A stretch of DNA of 64,000 nt from Pseudomonas mandelii (GCF_900106065.1 NZ_LT629796.1:1896001-1960000), one strand, 5' to 3'; counted from the first letter of the stretch, positions 10,923 to 19,710 are shown. Made by a program: numbers and translations. The notes: generated by a model not told the origin, from the sequence alone.

Positions 10923-11426
10923 TCAGGGCACCAACACCGCCACACGCAATTGATCATTCAGCGCTTGCTCGTGAACGGTTTGGCTCTTGCTCACCCAAAC
11001 CACATGGGCCGGGCTGATTTCCCCCGTGAACGCCGCCGCCAACTGACGCAAATCGGCGACGCTTCGCACGCGAGGGCAGAAGGGTTCGCCGTCGCAGTTC
11101 TGACTGGCGCCGCGGTAGGTGACCAGTAACCGATCCCACAACCCGTCACGCACTCGCCTGACCGACTTGAGCTTTACATCCTGCACGCCCAGTCGCTGTT
11201 TCAGATTTTGTTCGTCGAGCATTTCGCTGGCCAGCAGCACCTTACCGAACATCAACACTTCGGCGCGGGACGCAGTGTCCACATTGGCCTGGCTTGTCAT
11301 CGCATCTGGCCAACCGGTGCGATCCACATTGGCGAGGATTAACGAATTATCCGTGTCAGCTGCGCCCGCCAAACGACAAACACCTGCCCACAGCAACAAA
11401 ATCGAGGCCATACGTAGCCATTGCAT
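10923..11426 (-). CDS. Exported protein of unknown function
   Basis: A 167-residue protein that I do not recognise. It starts with a Sec signal peptide (MQWLRMASILLLWAGVCRLAGA, cut around residue 22). The mature part is about 145 residues and contains two Cys (NCDGEPFCPRV) that could form a disulfide in the periplasm. ASRAEVLMFGKVLLASEML looks like the core of a helix-strand unit. GGGAATT precedes the ATG. It has no obvious operon partner. An isolated periplasmic protein is the safest description. Confidence 0.7.
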   Translation of the reverse strand: MQWLRMASILLLWAGVCRLAGAADTDNSLILANVDRTGWPDAMTSQANVDTASRAEVLMFGKVLLASEMLDEQNLKQRLGVQDVKLKSVRRVRDGLWDRLLVTYRGASQNCDGEPFCPRVRSVADLRQLAAAFTGEISPAHVVWVSKSQTVHEQALNDQLRVAVLVP

Positions 11427-11542
11427 ACCTAATTCCCTTTAAGCATTGAACAGACGTTTTCGAAACGTCCTACAGATTCTGGCGCGCACCATACAGAGGA
11501 TTGCTGCGTTGCGCCTGACAAACATGTAGGAAATTCGACTTC

Positions 11543-11611
11543 TAGGGGATTTGCTGAAAAAAGCCTCGGGGTACACGTAGGCAAAAAGCCACAACGCAAG
11601 TAAATCCCCTA
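11543..11611. repeat. Long-range inverted repeat upstream of small gene 1
   Basis: TAGGGGATTT (11543-11552) is repeated inverted as AAATCCCCTA (11602-11611), enclosing a 49-nt loop with AAAAAAGCC and AAAAAGCC stretches. It lies just before the promoter of the small gene at 11697. Confidence 0.55.
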
Positions 11612-11635
11612 CAAATCCCGTCCATTTGCGCTGTA

Positions 11636-11674
11636 TTGCGACGCCAGGAAGTACGCCTCTATAGTTTGCGTCGC
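11636..11674 (+). promoter_or_regulatory. Candidate sigma70 promoter overlapped by an inverted repeat
   Basis: TTGCGA (11636-11641), an 18-bp spacer and TATAGT (11660-11665) form a plausible promoter 31 bp before the small gene. GCGACGC (11638-11644) and GCGTCGC (11668-11674) are exact inverses placed over the -35 element and just after the -10 element. They could be a repressor operator or a 5' hairpin. Confidence 0.45.
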
Positions 11675-11696
11675 CGCTGAAAACAGGACGGACCTC

Positions 11697-11960
11697 ATGC
11701 AAGACCGCTATCGCCCGCTCAAAACCCGCTACAGCGAATCGCCCGTGTTGGTCATCGACACCGAGGCCGACCCTCACGAAATCCTCGACGCCGCCCACCA
11801 ACGTCTGCGCGCCGCCAGCGACCTGCTCGAAACACTTTACTGCCTGTGCTTCAAACAGGCGGATTTGAAGGATATTCCTCATATAGTGAATGCACTTTAT
11901 TTATTAACGCAGGACGGCTGCGAACTTCTTGAAGTTGCAAGACAACGAACAGAACTTTAA
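11697..11960 (+). CDS. Small helical protein, paralogue of the gene at 13619 (DUF3077-like)
   Basis: An 87-residue soluble protein, mostly helical after residue 25. Over most of its length it aligns with the protein at 13619: shared cores include VIDTEADP / IIDTEANP, RLRAASDLL / RIRASSDLL, and DIPHI..ALYLL.QDGC. The shape resembles the DUF3077-type small Pseudomonas proteins, but I am unsure of the family name. The function of these is unknown. AGGACGGA precedes the ATG. It stands 88 nt before the hydrolase gene on the same strand, and the spacer is markedly AT-rich. It lacks the structured leader seen at 13388. Confidence 0.7.
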   Translation: MQDRYRPLKTRYSESPVLVIDTEADPHEILDAAHQRLRAASDLLETLYCLCFKQADLKDIPHIVNALYLLTQDGCELLEVARQRTEL

Positions 11961-12048
11961 AAACACAAATACAGAAACAACTAACTTCTTCAACTTGCAA
12001 ATAACAAACACTAGTCTGCAAGCTCTTAAACCCATCAAGAGCACTACA

Positions 12049-13176
12049 ATGACTACATTAACTATTTTCTTCTGCGGCACCGGCTCGACCAAATTCGACA
12101 ACCAGAACCCGACTTACTGGAACGGCGAATTGGTCTCGACACTGGCTTCCCATCACGGCGGCCGCGAATTTGCCGAATGGATCGTGATTGACGGCCCCGG
12201 CACCAGCAACCTGCAAGCCGACGAGCTGTTCACCAAATCCGGGGACTACGGCCTGAGCGGCACGCTGTTCGGCAAGGGCTGGGAAGAAAACGTCAAACAC
12301 GCCATCAACATCATCAAAGGCAAATGCGACTGGGAACGTGAAAAACTGACCGAGGCTGAATACAACCGTCTCAAGGCTGCCGGAATCCCTATTGAAGATG
12401 TGATCGTCGAAGGTTCCTGGTTGTGGCGCAAGTACAACTACGGCGACCGCAGCGTGACCCAACAGAAGTTACAGGAACAAATCATCAAAACATTCCGCAA
12501 GGACGGCGTTATTCCAACCAACGTCAACTTGGTAGGCTGGAGCCGCGGTGGCATTAGTTGCCATATGCTGGCCAATGCCATGTTCAAGGACAGCGCACTG
12601 AAGAACATCCCGGTGAACATCTTTGCGATAGATCCGGTGCCGGGCATCGGTAACTTTCAGGAAGAAAAAGTCAAACTGAATGCCAACGTAAAAGAATACG
12701 TTGGCTTCTACGCCCGGGACGAACGCTCCAAAGGCTTCAGCTGCGTCATCCCGCAAACGGCCACCGGCACCCGCACTCACATCTACCCGATGCCCGGCCG
12801 CCACGGCACGCTGGTCGGCAACGCCGCCGCCGATGGTGTCAGCGGCCCTAAAGCGCTGGCCGAACCCGGCCTGATCGTCCGCCACTTTGCCGAAGTGTGC
12901 TTGAAACGCTGGGGTGTGCCGCTGAACAAAACCACCAACCTGACCCCGACCGACCTGCAAAACCACCACAACGCCATGGCCAGCGCCGCCGCGAAATACA
13001 AAGCGATGGAAAAGTGCTCGTACACCTTCTTCACCGAACTGGACCAGGGCGAGCGCTACGTTTCGCTGGGCAGCAACGGGGTCAAGTTCTCGGCAGTGAA
13101 AGGCACGATCTATGCGCCGGCGACTGGGTTGACCACTGGCCTGCAGGATGTGGGGGCTTATCAGCATATGGGTTGA
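12049..13176 (+). CDS. Alpha/beta-hydrolase-type protein, possible lipase-like effector
   Basis: A 375-residue protein without a signal peptide or membrane segment. The start MTTLTIFFCGTGSTKFDN is preferred over an upstream ATG at 11929, because the 40 extra residues would be encoded by AT-rich spacer of poor coding quality. GWSRGG (Ser165) is a GxSxG nucleophile elbow, AIDPVPG (Asp195) and PGRHGTLVG (His252) complete a likely Ser-Asp-His triad. The opening FFCGTG and the order of motifs recall DUF2235/Tle1-type phospholipase effectors, but overall similarity is too low for me to assign it. It is flanked by two paralogous small genes. Neither secretion genes nor an obvious immunity gene are nearby. 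Confidence 0.65.
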   Translation: MTTLTIFFCGTGSTKFDNQNPTYWNGELVSTLASHHGGREFAEWIVIDGPGTSNLQADELFTKSGDYGLSGTLFGKGWEENVKHAINIIKGKCDWEREKLTEAEYNRLKAAGIPIEDVIVEGSWLWRKYNYGDRSVTQQKLQEQIIKTFRKDGVIPTNVNLVGWSRGGISCHMLANAMFKDSALKNIPVNIFAIDPVPGIGNFQEEKVKLNANVKEYVGFYARDERSKGFSCVIPQTATGTRTHIYPMPGRHGTLVGNAAADGVSGPKALAEPGLIVRHFAEVCLKRWGVPLNKTTNLTPTDLQNHHNAMASAAAKYKAMEKCSYTFFTELDQGERYVSLGSNGVKFSAVKGTIYAPATGLTTGLQDVGAYQHMG

Positions 13177-13373
13177 GTGGTTGGGGGGCAGGTTCAGGCC
13201 AACCTTGATGATTCACGCCGAGCATTTCTGATGAGGACGCGATGAGGCTGATGGCGAAAAAACGCGAGAAATTGCGCCGCGGAAAATTCCTATGGAAAGG
13301 GCCTAGCCAAGGTTCGGCCAGGTCCTACAAGCGGAGACTCTTTGTCGTCTATCGCTGCTTGATGGCTCGTATC

Positions 13374-13379
13374 TATAGT
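13374..13379 (+). promoter_or_regulatory. Possible -10 element for the structured leader
   Basis: TATAGT lies 9 nt before the first stem of the leader. The matching position in the second copy reads GGCTAGTC, sharing TAGTC at almost the same distance. No good -35 box is visible here. The 13177-13373 stretch upstream shows no gene. Confidence 0.3.
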
Positions 13380-13387
13380 CGTGACTG

Positions 13388-13618
13388 TCGCTGACAAATC
13401 AGCGACCGGGCTTGGTCACCCGATGGAATACATAAACGCGTCCGTTGTATGCTGCCGGCACTCAAGTGTCTGCACGCTATATGGTGGCTGTGTTTGGGAC
13501 GCCTTTAGGCGTGCCGGCCTTTATGGGTTCCAACGGTTGACCAACCCGAACACAGTCCGCCTCCATCGCTTGGTCACGATGGTAGTGGCTTCATCTAATG
13601 CATTTGAGAATACATAAA
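13388..13618 (+). promoter_or_regulatory. Structured 5' leader (copy A) with loop-loop complementarity
   Basis: Visible elements in order: hairpin 1 TCGCTG/CAGCGA (13388-13405); hairpin 2 CGGG-CTTGGTCA-CCCG (13407-13422); a 60-nt linker; a long stem GGTGGC + TGTGTTTGGG (13483-13498) with CCCGAACACA + GCCTCC (13545-13564), enclosing hairpin ACGCC-TTTA-GGCGT (13499-13512) and the segment TGACCAA (13538-13544); hairpin 5 ATCG-CTTGGTCA-CGAT (13565-13580). Start codon 38 nt later. TGACCAA is the exact complement of TTGGTCA in both hairpin loops. Copy B at 50512 has the same layout with compensatory changes. No signature of a riboswitch class I know. Confidence 0.75.
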
Positions 13619-13918
13619 ATGAATACATGGAACCCGTCCACAACCGATCGCTACCTACCACTGCAAACCAACCTAACCGATTCCCCGCCCCTGATCATCG
13701 ACACAGAGGCCAACCCCCAGGACATCCTCGAAGCCGCCCTCCAGCGCATCCGAGCCTCCAGCGACCTCCTCAAAACCCTGCACTGCGTTTGCTTCAAACA
13801 CGGCGACGTCGAAGACATTCCCCACATCACCCACGCGCTCTACCTCTTGGCCCAGGACGGCTGCGACCTGCTCCAAGTCGCCCAACAACGCATGATGGGC
13901 TGGAAAGCACCTGCCTGA
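13619..13918 (+). CDS. Small helical protein behind structured leader A (DUF3077-like)
   Basis: A 99-residue protein, paralogue of the one at 11697, with an N-terminal addition (MNTWNPSTTDRYLPLQ) and a C-terminal tail. Two long helices are predicted by eye, roughly residues 35-57 and 66-90. An ATG at 13598 would add seven residues. I prefer 13619: GAGAA lies eight bases before it, and the distance from the last leader hairpin (38 nt) is then identical to that at 50739. Function unknown. The unusual 5' leader is the main clue that expression is controlled after transcription starts. Confidence 0.7.
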   Translation: MNTWNPSTTDRYLPLQTNLTDSPPLIIDTEANPQDILEAALQRIRASSDLLKTLHCVCFKHGDVEDIPHITHALYLLAQDGCDLLQVAQQRMMGWKAPA

Positions 13919-13932
13919 CGCCGAGTGAAAAG

Positions 13933-14015
13933 ATCGTTCCCACGCTCCGCGTGGGAATGCCTCCACGGACGCTCCGCGTTCGGCTCTTGGGACGCAGAGC
14001 GTCCCGGGCTGCATT
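13933..14015. repeat. Palindromic repeat cluster, family B
   Basis: GTTCCCACGCTCCGCGTGGG at 13936, then GGACGCTCCGCGTTCGGCTC and a GACGCAGAGCGTCC palindrome. The same modules recur at 20621-20730. Confidence 0.8.
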
Positions 14016-14047
14016 CGATCAAGCCTTCAACGCCTGAGACAATCGTG

Positions 14048-14260
14048 ATGTCTGAATTAACGTTCAAACACAAACAAGCGCACTACGAAAAGGTGTGCCG
14101 CTCTAATTACCTGGCCAGTCTGCATCTCGCTGGTTTCGACACATCACCGGCAGACCTCGACAAACCACTGCCTACGCGAGAAGAAGCGCTCGCCAAATAC
14201 CAACAAGACAAACCGTCACAACCCGCTCCCGCCCTTCCCCACAAGCCTGCCGATCAATAA
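14048..14260 (+). CDS. yhfG: YhfG-family protein (Fic antitoxin-like) without a Fic gene
   Basis: A 70-residue protein: MSELTFKHKQAHYEKVCRSN starts a helical segment, then SLHLAGFDTSPADLDKPLPT and a Pro-rich tail. This is the pattern of YhfG (DUF2559), which in E. coli and Pseudomonas sits upstream of fic and holds the AMP-transferase Fic in check. No HPFxxGNGR motif or Fic-sized frame follows; the next gene encodes an ACP-like DUF1493 protein. The open frame reaches back to 13925 through repeat B, which is not coding. This is therefore an orphan antitoxin-like gene. Confidence 0.7.
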   Translation: MSELTFKHKQAHYEKVCRSNYLASLHLAGFDTSPADLDKPLPTREEALAKYQQDKPSQPAPALPHKPADQ

Positions 14261-14292
14261 GATCCATCCAAGCCCAACCGGACACCCCCGCA

Positions 14293-14658
14293 ATGAACCT
14301 CTCCCCCAACTTCCCCGACGACCAAGTCATGCACCTGCTCATGCAGCTGTTGCACGAAGAGCTCGGCCTGCCCGAACGCAAAACCATCAGCCTCACCACC
14401 TCGATCAACTTCGACCTGGGCTGCAATGGCGCTGATGCGCGGCATTTGATGGAATCGCTGGAACAACAGTTCGGGATCGACCTCGATGACTACGACGCCT
14501 ATCGCTACTTTCAGCCCGAAGGGTTTGATGTGCATCTCAAGCGAAAGGCAAAGGGTCGCGGTGACAAAATCCCGCTGACCATCGGCATGCTTTACCAAGC
14601 GGTCAAGGTGCAACGGTGGGATACACAGGAACTGGAAGGCATCGAGCCCAACACATAA
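14293..14658 (+). CDS. DUF1493-family acyl-carrier-protein-like protein
   Basis: A 121-residue acidic protein. FDLGCNGADARHLMESLEQQFGI resembles the helix II region of acyl carrier proteins, but the phosphopantetheine Ser of the DSL motif is absent: the equivalent position reads LGCNGADA. DUF1493 proteins share this ACP-like fold and have no well-defined function. It lies 32 nt after yhfG on the same strand, so the two may be cotranscribed. No synthase, ligase or acyltransferase is nearby. Whether it can carry a prosthetic group is doubtful. Confidence 0.65.
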   Translation: MNLSPNFPDDQVMHLLMQLLHEELGLPERKTISLTTSINFDLGCNGADARHLMESLEQQFGIDLDDYDAYRYFQPEGFDVHLKRKAKGRGDKIPLTIGMLYQAVKVQRWDTQELEGIEPNT

Positions 14659-14738
14659 GTGCCATTATTCTGGTCGTTTAGCGCCAACACAGCTGGAATA
14701 TTGGCAGTTGTGAGTTGGATGGTGAAATCAAACGCCCA

Positions 14739-14769
14739 CAAAAAAGCCGCCCTCAAAGGGCGGCTTTTT
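14739..14769. terminator. Bidirectional rho-independent terminator
   Basis: AAAAAGCCGCCCT, loop, AGGGCGGCTTTTT. The GC-rich stem is flanked by A's and T's, and it serves both the DUF1493 gene and the converging pckA. Confidence 0.92.
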
Positions 14770-14788
14770 CATCTGCTAAATCCAAGCC

Positions 14789-16420
<1,632 letters not shown>

Positions 16421-16512
16421 TTATGCCAGAAACGCCCAAAAATAGTAGGGCCCTCCCGTCAGAACGGCGTTATTCCGGCGCTATCCAGTGAATTTACCTG
16501 CGCTGAACCGTT

Positions 16513-17415
16513 TTAGTGCCGGGTATCTGACGGTGTCTCAACACCCGCACCGGCGAACAATTGGGTGATATCGGCCGCGTCAAACAGGTAGCGCTGGTTG
16601 CAGAACTGGCAATCGATCTCGATGTTGCCGCCGTGCTCGATGACCAGCGCCTGCGCGTCTTCCATGCCCAAACTGACCAGAGCATTGGCCGAACGTTCTC
16701 GCGAGCAGCTGCAACGGAAACGCAATCTCTGCACATCGAACAGGCGCACCTGTTCTTCATGGTAGAGGCGATGAAGCACGGTTTCGTTGTCCAGGCTCAG
16801 CAATTCGTCGGCGGTCAGGGTGTTGCCCAGCGCGGTGATGTGCTGCCAACTGTCCTCGCGTTCTTCCTGGTCTTTCAAGCGGTCGGCAGGCAGTTGCTGC
16901 AACAACATGCCGCGGGCGCGACGGCCATCGGCGTACAGCCAGAACCGGGTGCCAACCTGTTGCGACATGACGAAGTAGTTGGTGAAGCACTCCGACAGGG
17001 TTTCGCCATCCAGGTCGACAATGCCTTGGTAACGCTGACCCTGAGTGGGATCGACGGTCAGTGCCAGCACGCCATTGGGCATCAGGTCGGCGAGGGTCGC
17101 GTCGGGGGCAATCCGGTCGGCTTCGTAACGGGCCAGGCCACGGATTTCACGCTCGCTGGAGCACTCGATCATCAGTAGCGGAATCGGACCGTCTGAACGG
17201 GCCTGAAGAATCAGCAAGCCATCGAACTTCAACGTGCCGACCAGCAACGACGCAGCCGCCATCAGTTCGCCGAGCAGTTGCGCGACCGGCTCCGGATACG
17301 GGTGTTTGGCGAGGACTTCAGCGTAACTCCGTTCCAACGAAACCAGCTCGCCGCGGGTGTCGCTGTCATCGAAGATGAAGCGTTGGGTGTAGTCGGTATC
17401 CGGTAGATCGGTCAT
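16513..17415 (-). CDS. hslO: Redox-regulated chaperone Hsp33
   Basis: A 300-residue cytoplasmic holdase activated by oxidation. The C-terminal zinc centre is visible as CSCSRE and CQFCNQRY (CxC ... CxxC), the redox switch that releases zinc and unfolds under oxidative stress. The true start is [15 protein letters not shown]; the frame runs 42 codons further back through non-coding sequence. It forms a heat-shock pair with hslR about 500 bp away on the same strand, as in E. coli (hslRO). Between them here lies a truncated gene and a REP pair. Confidence 0.94.
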   Translation of the reverse strand: MTDLPDTDYTQRFIFDDSDTRGELVSLERSYAEVLAKHPYPEPVAQLLGELMAAASLLVGTLKFDGLLILQARSDGPIPLLMIECSSEREIRGLARYEADRIAPDATLADLMPNGVLALTVDPTQGQRYQGIVDLDGETLSECFTNYFVMSQQVGTRFWLYADGRRARGMLLQQLPADRLKDQEEREDSWQHITALGNTLTADELLSLDNETVLHRLYHEEQVRLFDVQRLRFRCSCSRERSANALVSLGMEDAQALVIEHGGNIEIDCQFCNQRYLFDAADITQLFAGAGVETPSDTRH

Positions 17416-17517
17416 AGGTCTGGGTTCTGAAGTAATGACAAAATGGTTACAAATCGTGAAAATTGCGCCTTTGCAGCACCACTTTGGTGCGCGACGTTCA
17501 GCCATGGGAGGCATTTT

Positions 17518-17769
17518 ATGAACAATCCGGGTTTGTTCCAAGCAAGGTGGAACCTGCGCCGGTTGGCTCTGTGCAATTCCGTGCCTCTGGCGGTGCTGGC
17601 CTTTTGGTTATGGCCTACGGGTCAGATGCTGTGTGTGATTTTCGACGAGTGGCTGTTTCATCTGCTGAATGCGCCGCTGGCCAGCAACCCGATATGGCTA
17701 CGCATCTGGGCGATTGCAAGTCTGCGCCCATTCGATGTGGGGAGTTTCGCGGATGAGTGTGGTGCTTAG
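17518..17769 (+). pseudogene. Truncated gene, likely the N-terminus of a PAP2-family phosphatase
   Basis: An 83-codon frame. Its first 76 residues ([20 protein letters not shown], then a hydrophobic segment [19 protein letters not shown]) match my recollection of a membrane PAP2-type phosphatase of about 250 residues found beside hslO in related Pseudomonas. After SLRPFDV the sequence changes to GSFADECGA and stops. The catalytic KxxxxxxRP and histidine motifs are all missing. The break lies 40-50 bp before a REP pair, so a deletion involving the repeat is plausible. GGGAGGC stands seven bases before the ATG. If the family identification is wrong, it would be a small membrane protein. Confidence 0.55.
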
Positions 17770-17809
17770 GGCCTGATTTTGTGGTGCTGCCGGCGAGTGC
17801 TGCGCACTC

Positions 17810-17876
17810 GATCGCGAGCAGGCTCACTCCCACAAAGTTCTGCGCTATACCTGTGGGAGCGTGACTTGCCCGCGAA
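17810..17876. repeat. Chimeric inverted REP pair, A1 and A2
   Basis: Left arm ATCGCGAGCAGGCTCACTCC is A1; right arm ends GACTTGCCCGCGAA, as in A2. Mixed pairs are rare in this window. The pair follows the truncated gene at 17518. Confidence 0.75.
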
Positions 17877-17909
17877 GACTTCAGCCCAGACGACACGGAA
17901 GCATCTACC

Positions 17910-18317
17910 TCACTCGTCGTTACTGCTCCCACGAAACTTGAACAAATCCCGCCGCTGTTTCTTGCTTGGCTTGCCATCGGTGCTCATGCCCAACGCGCCC
18001 GCCTTGCGCATGGCCGCAGCCGCTTCGCGCTTGGCGATGCTGGCATCGGTTTCCGCATACAACGTCTGAGCCTCTGGCGCGCCACGGCGCACAATCGATA
18101 GCGCCTGAACCACCACCGTGCGTTCCTCGAACCCCACACGAATCTGAAACTCGTCGCCCACCCTCGGCTCCTTGCCCGGTTTGCAGCGCTCACCCCGGCA
18201 ATGCACCTTGCCGCTTTCAATTGCCGCCTTGGCCAAGGCACGTGTTTTATAAAAACGCGCGGCCCACAACCACTTATCGAGACGGACCTTGTCGTCCTCT
18301 TCGTTTTTTTGTGCCAC
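17910..18317 (-). CDS. hslR: Heat shock protein 15, S4 RNA-binding protein
   Basis: A 135-residue protein; E. coli Hsp15 has 133. An S4 domain covers about residues 10-70 (VRLDKWLWAARFYKTRALAK), with a basic C-terminus (KPSKKQRRDLFKFRG). Hsp15 rescues stalled 50S subunits that carry nascent chain-tRNA. The start is GTG at 18317 with AGAGGAAT upstream; the frame extends 35 codons further without support. Same strand as hslO. Confidence 0.92.
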   Translation of the reverse strand: MAQKNEEDDKVRLDKWLWAARFYKTRALAKAAIESGKVHCRGERCKPGKEPRVGDEFQIRVGFEERTVVVQALSIVRRGAPEAQTLYAETDASIAKREAAAAMRKAGALGMSTDGKPSKKQRRDLFKFRGSSNDE

Positions 18318-18433
18318 TGGAATTCCTCTTTCAGCCCATAGTCGGAACTGTACTACCGTTTCTGTCGGGCGCAAGAACTCGGCCCCCCAGATAGACTGTG
18401 ATCTTGGCCGGCGTTCCGGCATGGAGTGATCGA

Positions 18434-19213
18434 GTGACTATATTCCCGTCTTCATTGACCTCGCCGCAGGGCGGTTGCCAGGGCTGCCAGCAAAGCGAGC
18501 CGCTGGGCTTCGATTTTTCTTTTGCCTACCAACCGATCGTCGATCTGCGCGACCGATCAGTTTTTGCTCACGAAGCGTTGGTGCGTGGCATTGCCGGGGA
18601 AGGCGCACTGTCGGTGCTCGACCAGGTCACCGAGGAAAATCGCTACCGCTTCGACCAACTCTGCCGGACCCGCGCCATTGCAGGAGCGGCCAATCTAAAC
18701 ATGCAGACACACTTGTCCATCAACTTCATGCCCAACGCCGTGTACCGCCCGGAGCTGTGCATCCGCACCACTCTGGAAGCCGCGAAAACACACAACTTCC
18801 CCATCAACCGGCTGATTTTCGAAACCCTGGAAAGCGAGCACGTAGATAACTATCGCCATTTGACTAATATTCTGCGTGAATACCGCGAATTCGGCTTCAA
18901 GACCGCCATCGACGATTTCGGCGCGGGCTACTCGGGGCTCAATCTGCTGGCTGATTTCCAACCGGACCTGATCAAACTCGACATGGCACTGATCCGCGAT
19001 GTCGATCGCGACCGTGTTCGTCAGGCGATCGTCCGAGGGGTTGTCACAATGTGTGCGGAGTTGAACGTTACAGTCATCGCCGAAGGCATCGAAAGCGCCG
19101 GAGAACGGGATTTCCTGGCGGACTGTGGAATATTTCTGATGCAGGGTTACTGGTTCGCCAAGCCTGCATTCAAAGCGTTGGCCCAGGTAGCACCTGAGGC
19201 CTGGACGCGTTAA
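18434..19213 (+). CDS. rimA: EAL-domain c-di-GMP phosphodiesterase RimA
   Basis: A 259-residue single-domain EAL protein. The catalytic residues are all present: EALVRG, the Asn of SINFMP, ETLES, DDFGAGYSGL, the Lys of LIKLDM, EGIES and the Gln of MQGYWF. It should therefore hydrolyse c-di-GMP. The N-terminus carries a CQGCQQ pair. GTG at 18434 is chosen because GGAG lies seven bases before it. The next two genes are rimB and rimK. In P. fluorescens SBW25 this operon is known to modify ribosomal protein S6 with glutamate, with RimA and c-di-GMP controlling RimK activity. Confidence 0.88.
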   Translation: MTIFPSSLTSPQGGCQGCQQSEPLGFDFSFAYQPIVDLRDRSVFAHEALVRGIAGEGALSVLDQVTEENRYRFDQLCRTRAIAGAANLNMQTHLSINFMPNAVYRPELCIRTTLEAAKTHNFPINRLIFETLESEHVDNYRHLTNILREYREFGFKTAIDDFGAGYSGLNLLADFQPDLIKLDMALIRDVDRDRVRQAIVRGVVTMCAELNVTVIAEGIESAGERDFLADCGIFLMQGYWFAKPAFKALAQVAPEAWTR

Positions 19214-19230
19214 TCGCCGGTTTTTTCCTA

Positions 19231-19710
19231 TTGAAGACATTTGACCATTTGACCGTTATCGGTCTGCGCGAGTGGGTGGCGCTCCCGGATCTGGGAGTCG
19301 CGGGCCTGCGCGCAAAAATCGACACCGGCGCCAGCACCTCAAGCCTGCATGCGACCGACATCGAGCCGTTCGAGCGCGACGGTGAAAGCTGGGTGCGCTT
19401 CACCGCGCACCTGGGCACGGTGGTGCAGTTGCGCCATCGACGCTGCGAGGCGCCACTGGTGACGCGCAAAACCATCAAAAGCTCCAACGGTCACGCTCAG
19501 ATGCGTTACGTGGTCAGCACCACACTGGCCCTGGGTGATCGGGTATGGCGGGTCGAATTCACCCTCGCCTGCCGCAAGTCCATGCGTTATCGCCTGCTCC
19601 TCGGCTCCAAAGCCCTGATCGACGGCCAACTGGTGGTCAATCCGGGCATTAAATATGTACAAGACAAGCCGGTGTTCCCGGTATCTACCTCTTCCACAGG
19701 TGTTGCATGA
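19231..19710 (+). CDS. rimB: Retropepsin-like aspartic protease RimB
   Basis: A 159-residue protein with the aspartic protease signature [14 protein letters not shown] near residues 29-42 (DTGAS) and a [10 protein letters not shown] segment typical of the retropepsin-like RimB/ATP-grasp-associated family. RimB is reported to act on glutamate-modified S6 and so counterbalances RimK. The start is TTG, which gives [16 protein letters not shown]. It lies 17 nt after rimA and its stop overlaps the rimK start by four bases (ATGA), which implies coupled translation. Confidence 0.88.
   Translation: MKTFDHLTVIGLREWVALPDLGVAGLRAKIDTGASTSSLHATDIEPFERDGESWVRFTAHLGTVVQLRHRRCEAPLVTRKTIKSSNGHAQMRYVVSTTLALGDRVWRVEFTLACRKSMRYRLLLGSKALIDGQLVVNPGIKYVQDKPVFPVSTSSTGVA

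Noticed and set aside
11929..12048. 40-codon upstream extension of the hydrolase
   Set aside because: Overlaps the end of the small gene and consists of AT-rich spacer with low-complexity Asn/Thr codons.
13381..13617. 78-codon frame
   Set aside because: Covers the structured leader; the composition looks non-coding, and the second leader copy does not preserve it.
13388..13618. Known riboswitch, T-box or amino acid attenuator
   Set aside because: No leader peptide with repeated codons, no T-box sequence and no consensus core of a class I know.
13388..13618. Csr/Rsm binding leader
   Set aside because: The conserved loops do not contain GGA.
14261..14658. Fic toxin downstream of yhfG
   Set aside because: No HPFxxGNGR motif in any frame; the gene present is ACP-like.
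17518..17769. Functional phosphatase gene
   Set aside because: All catalytic motifs expected for the suspected family are absent after codon 76.
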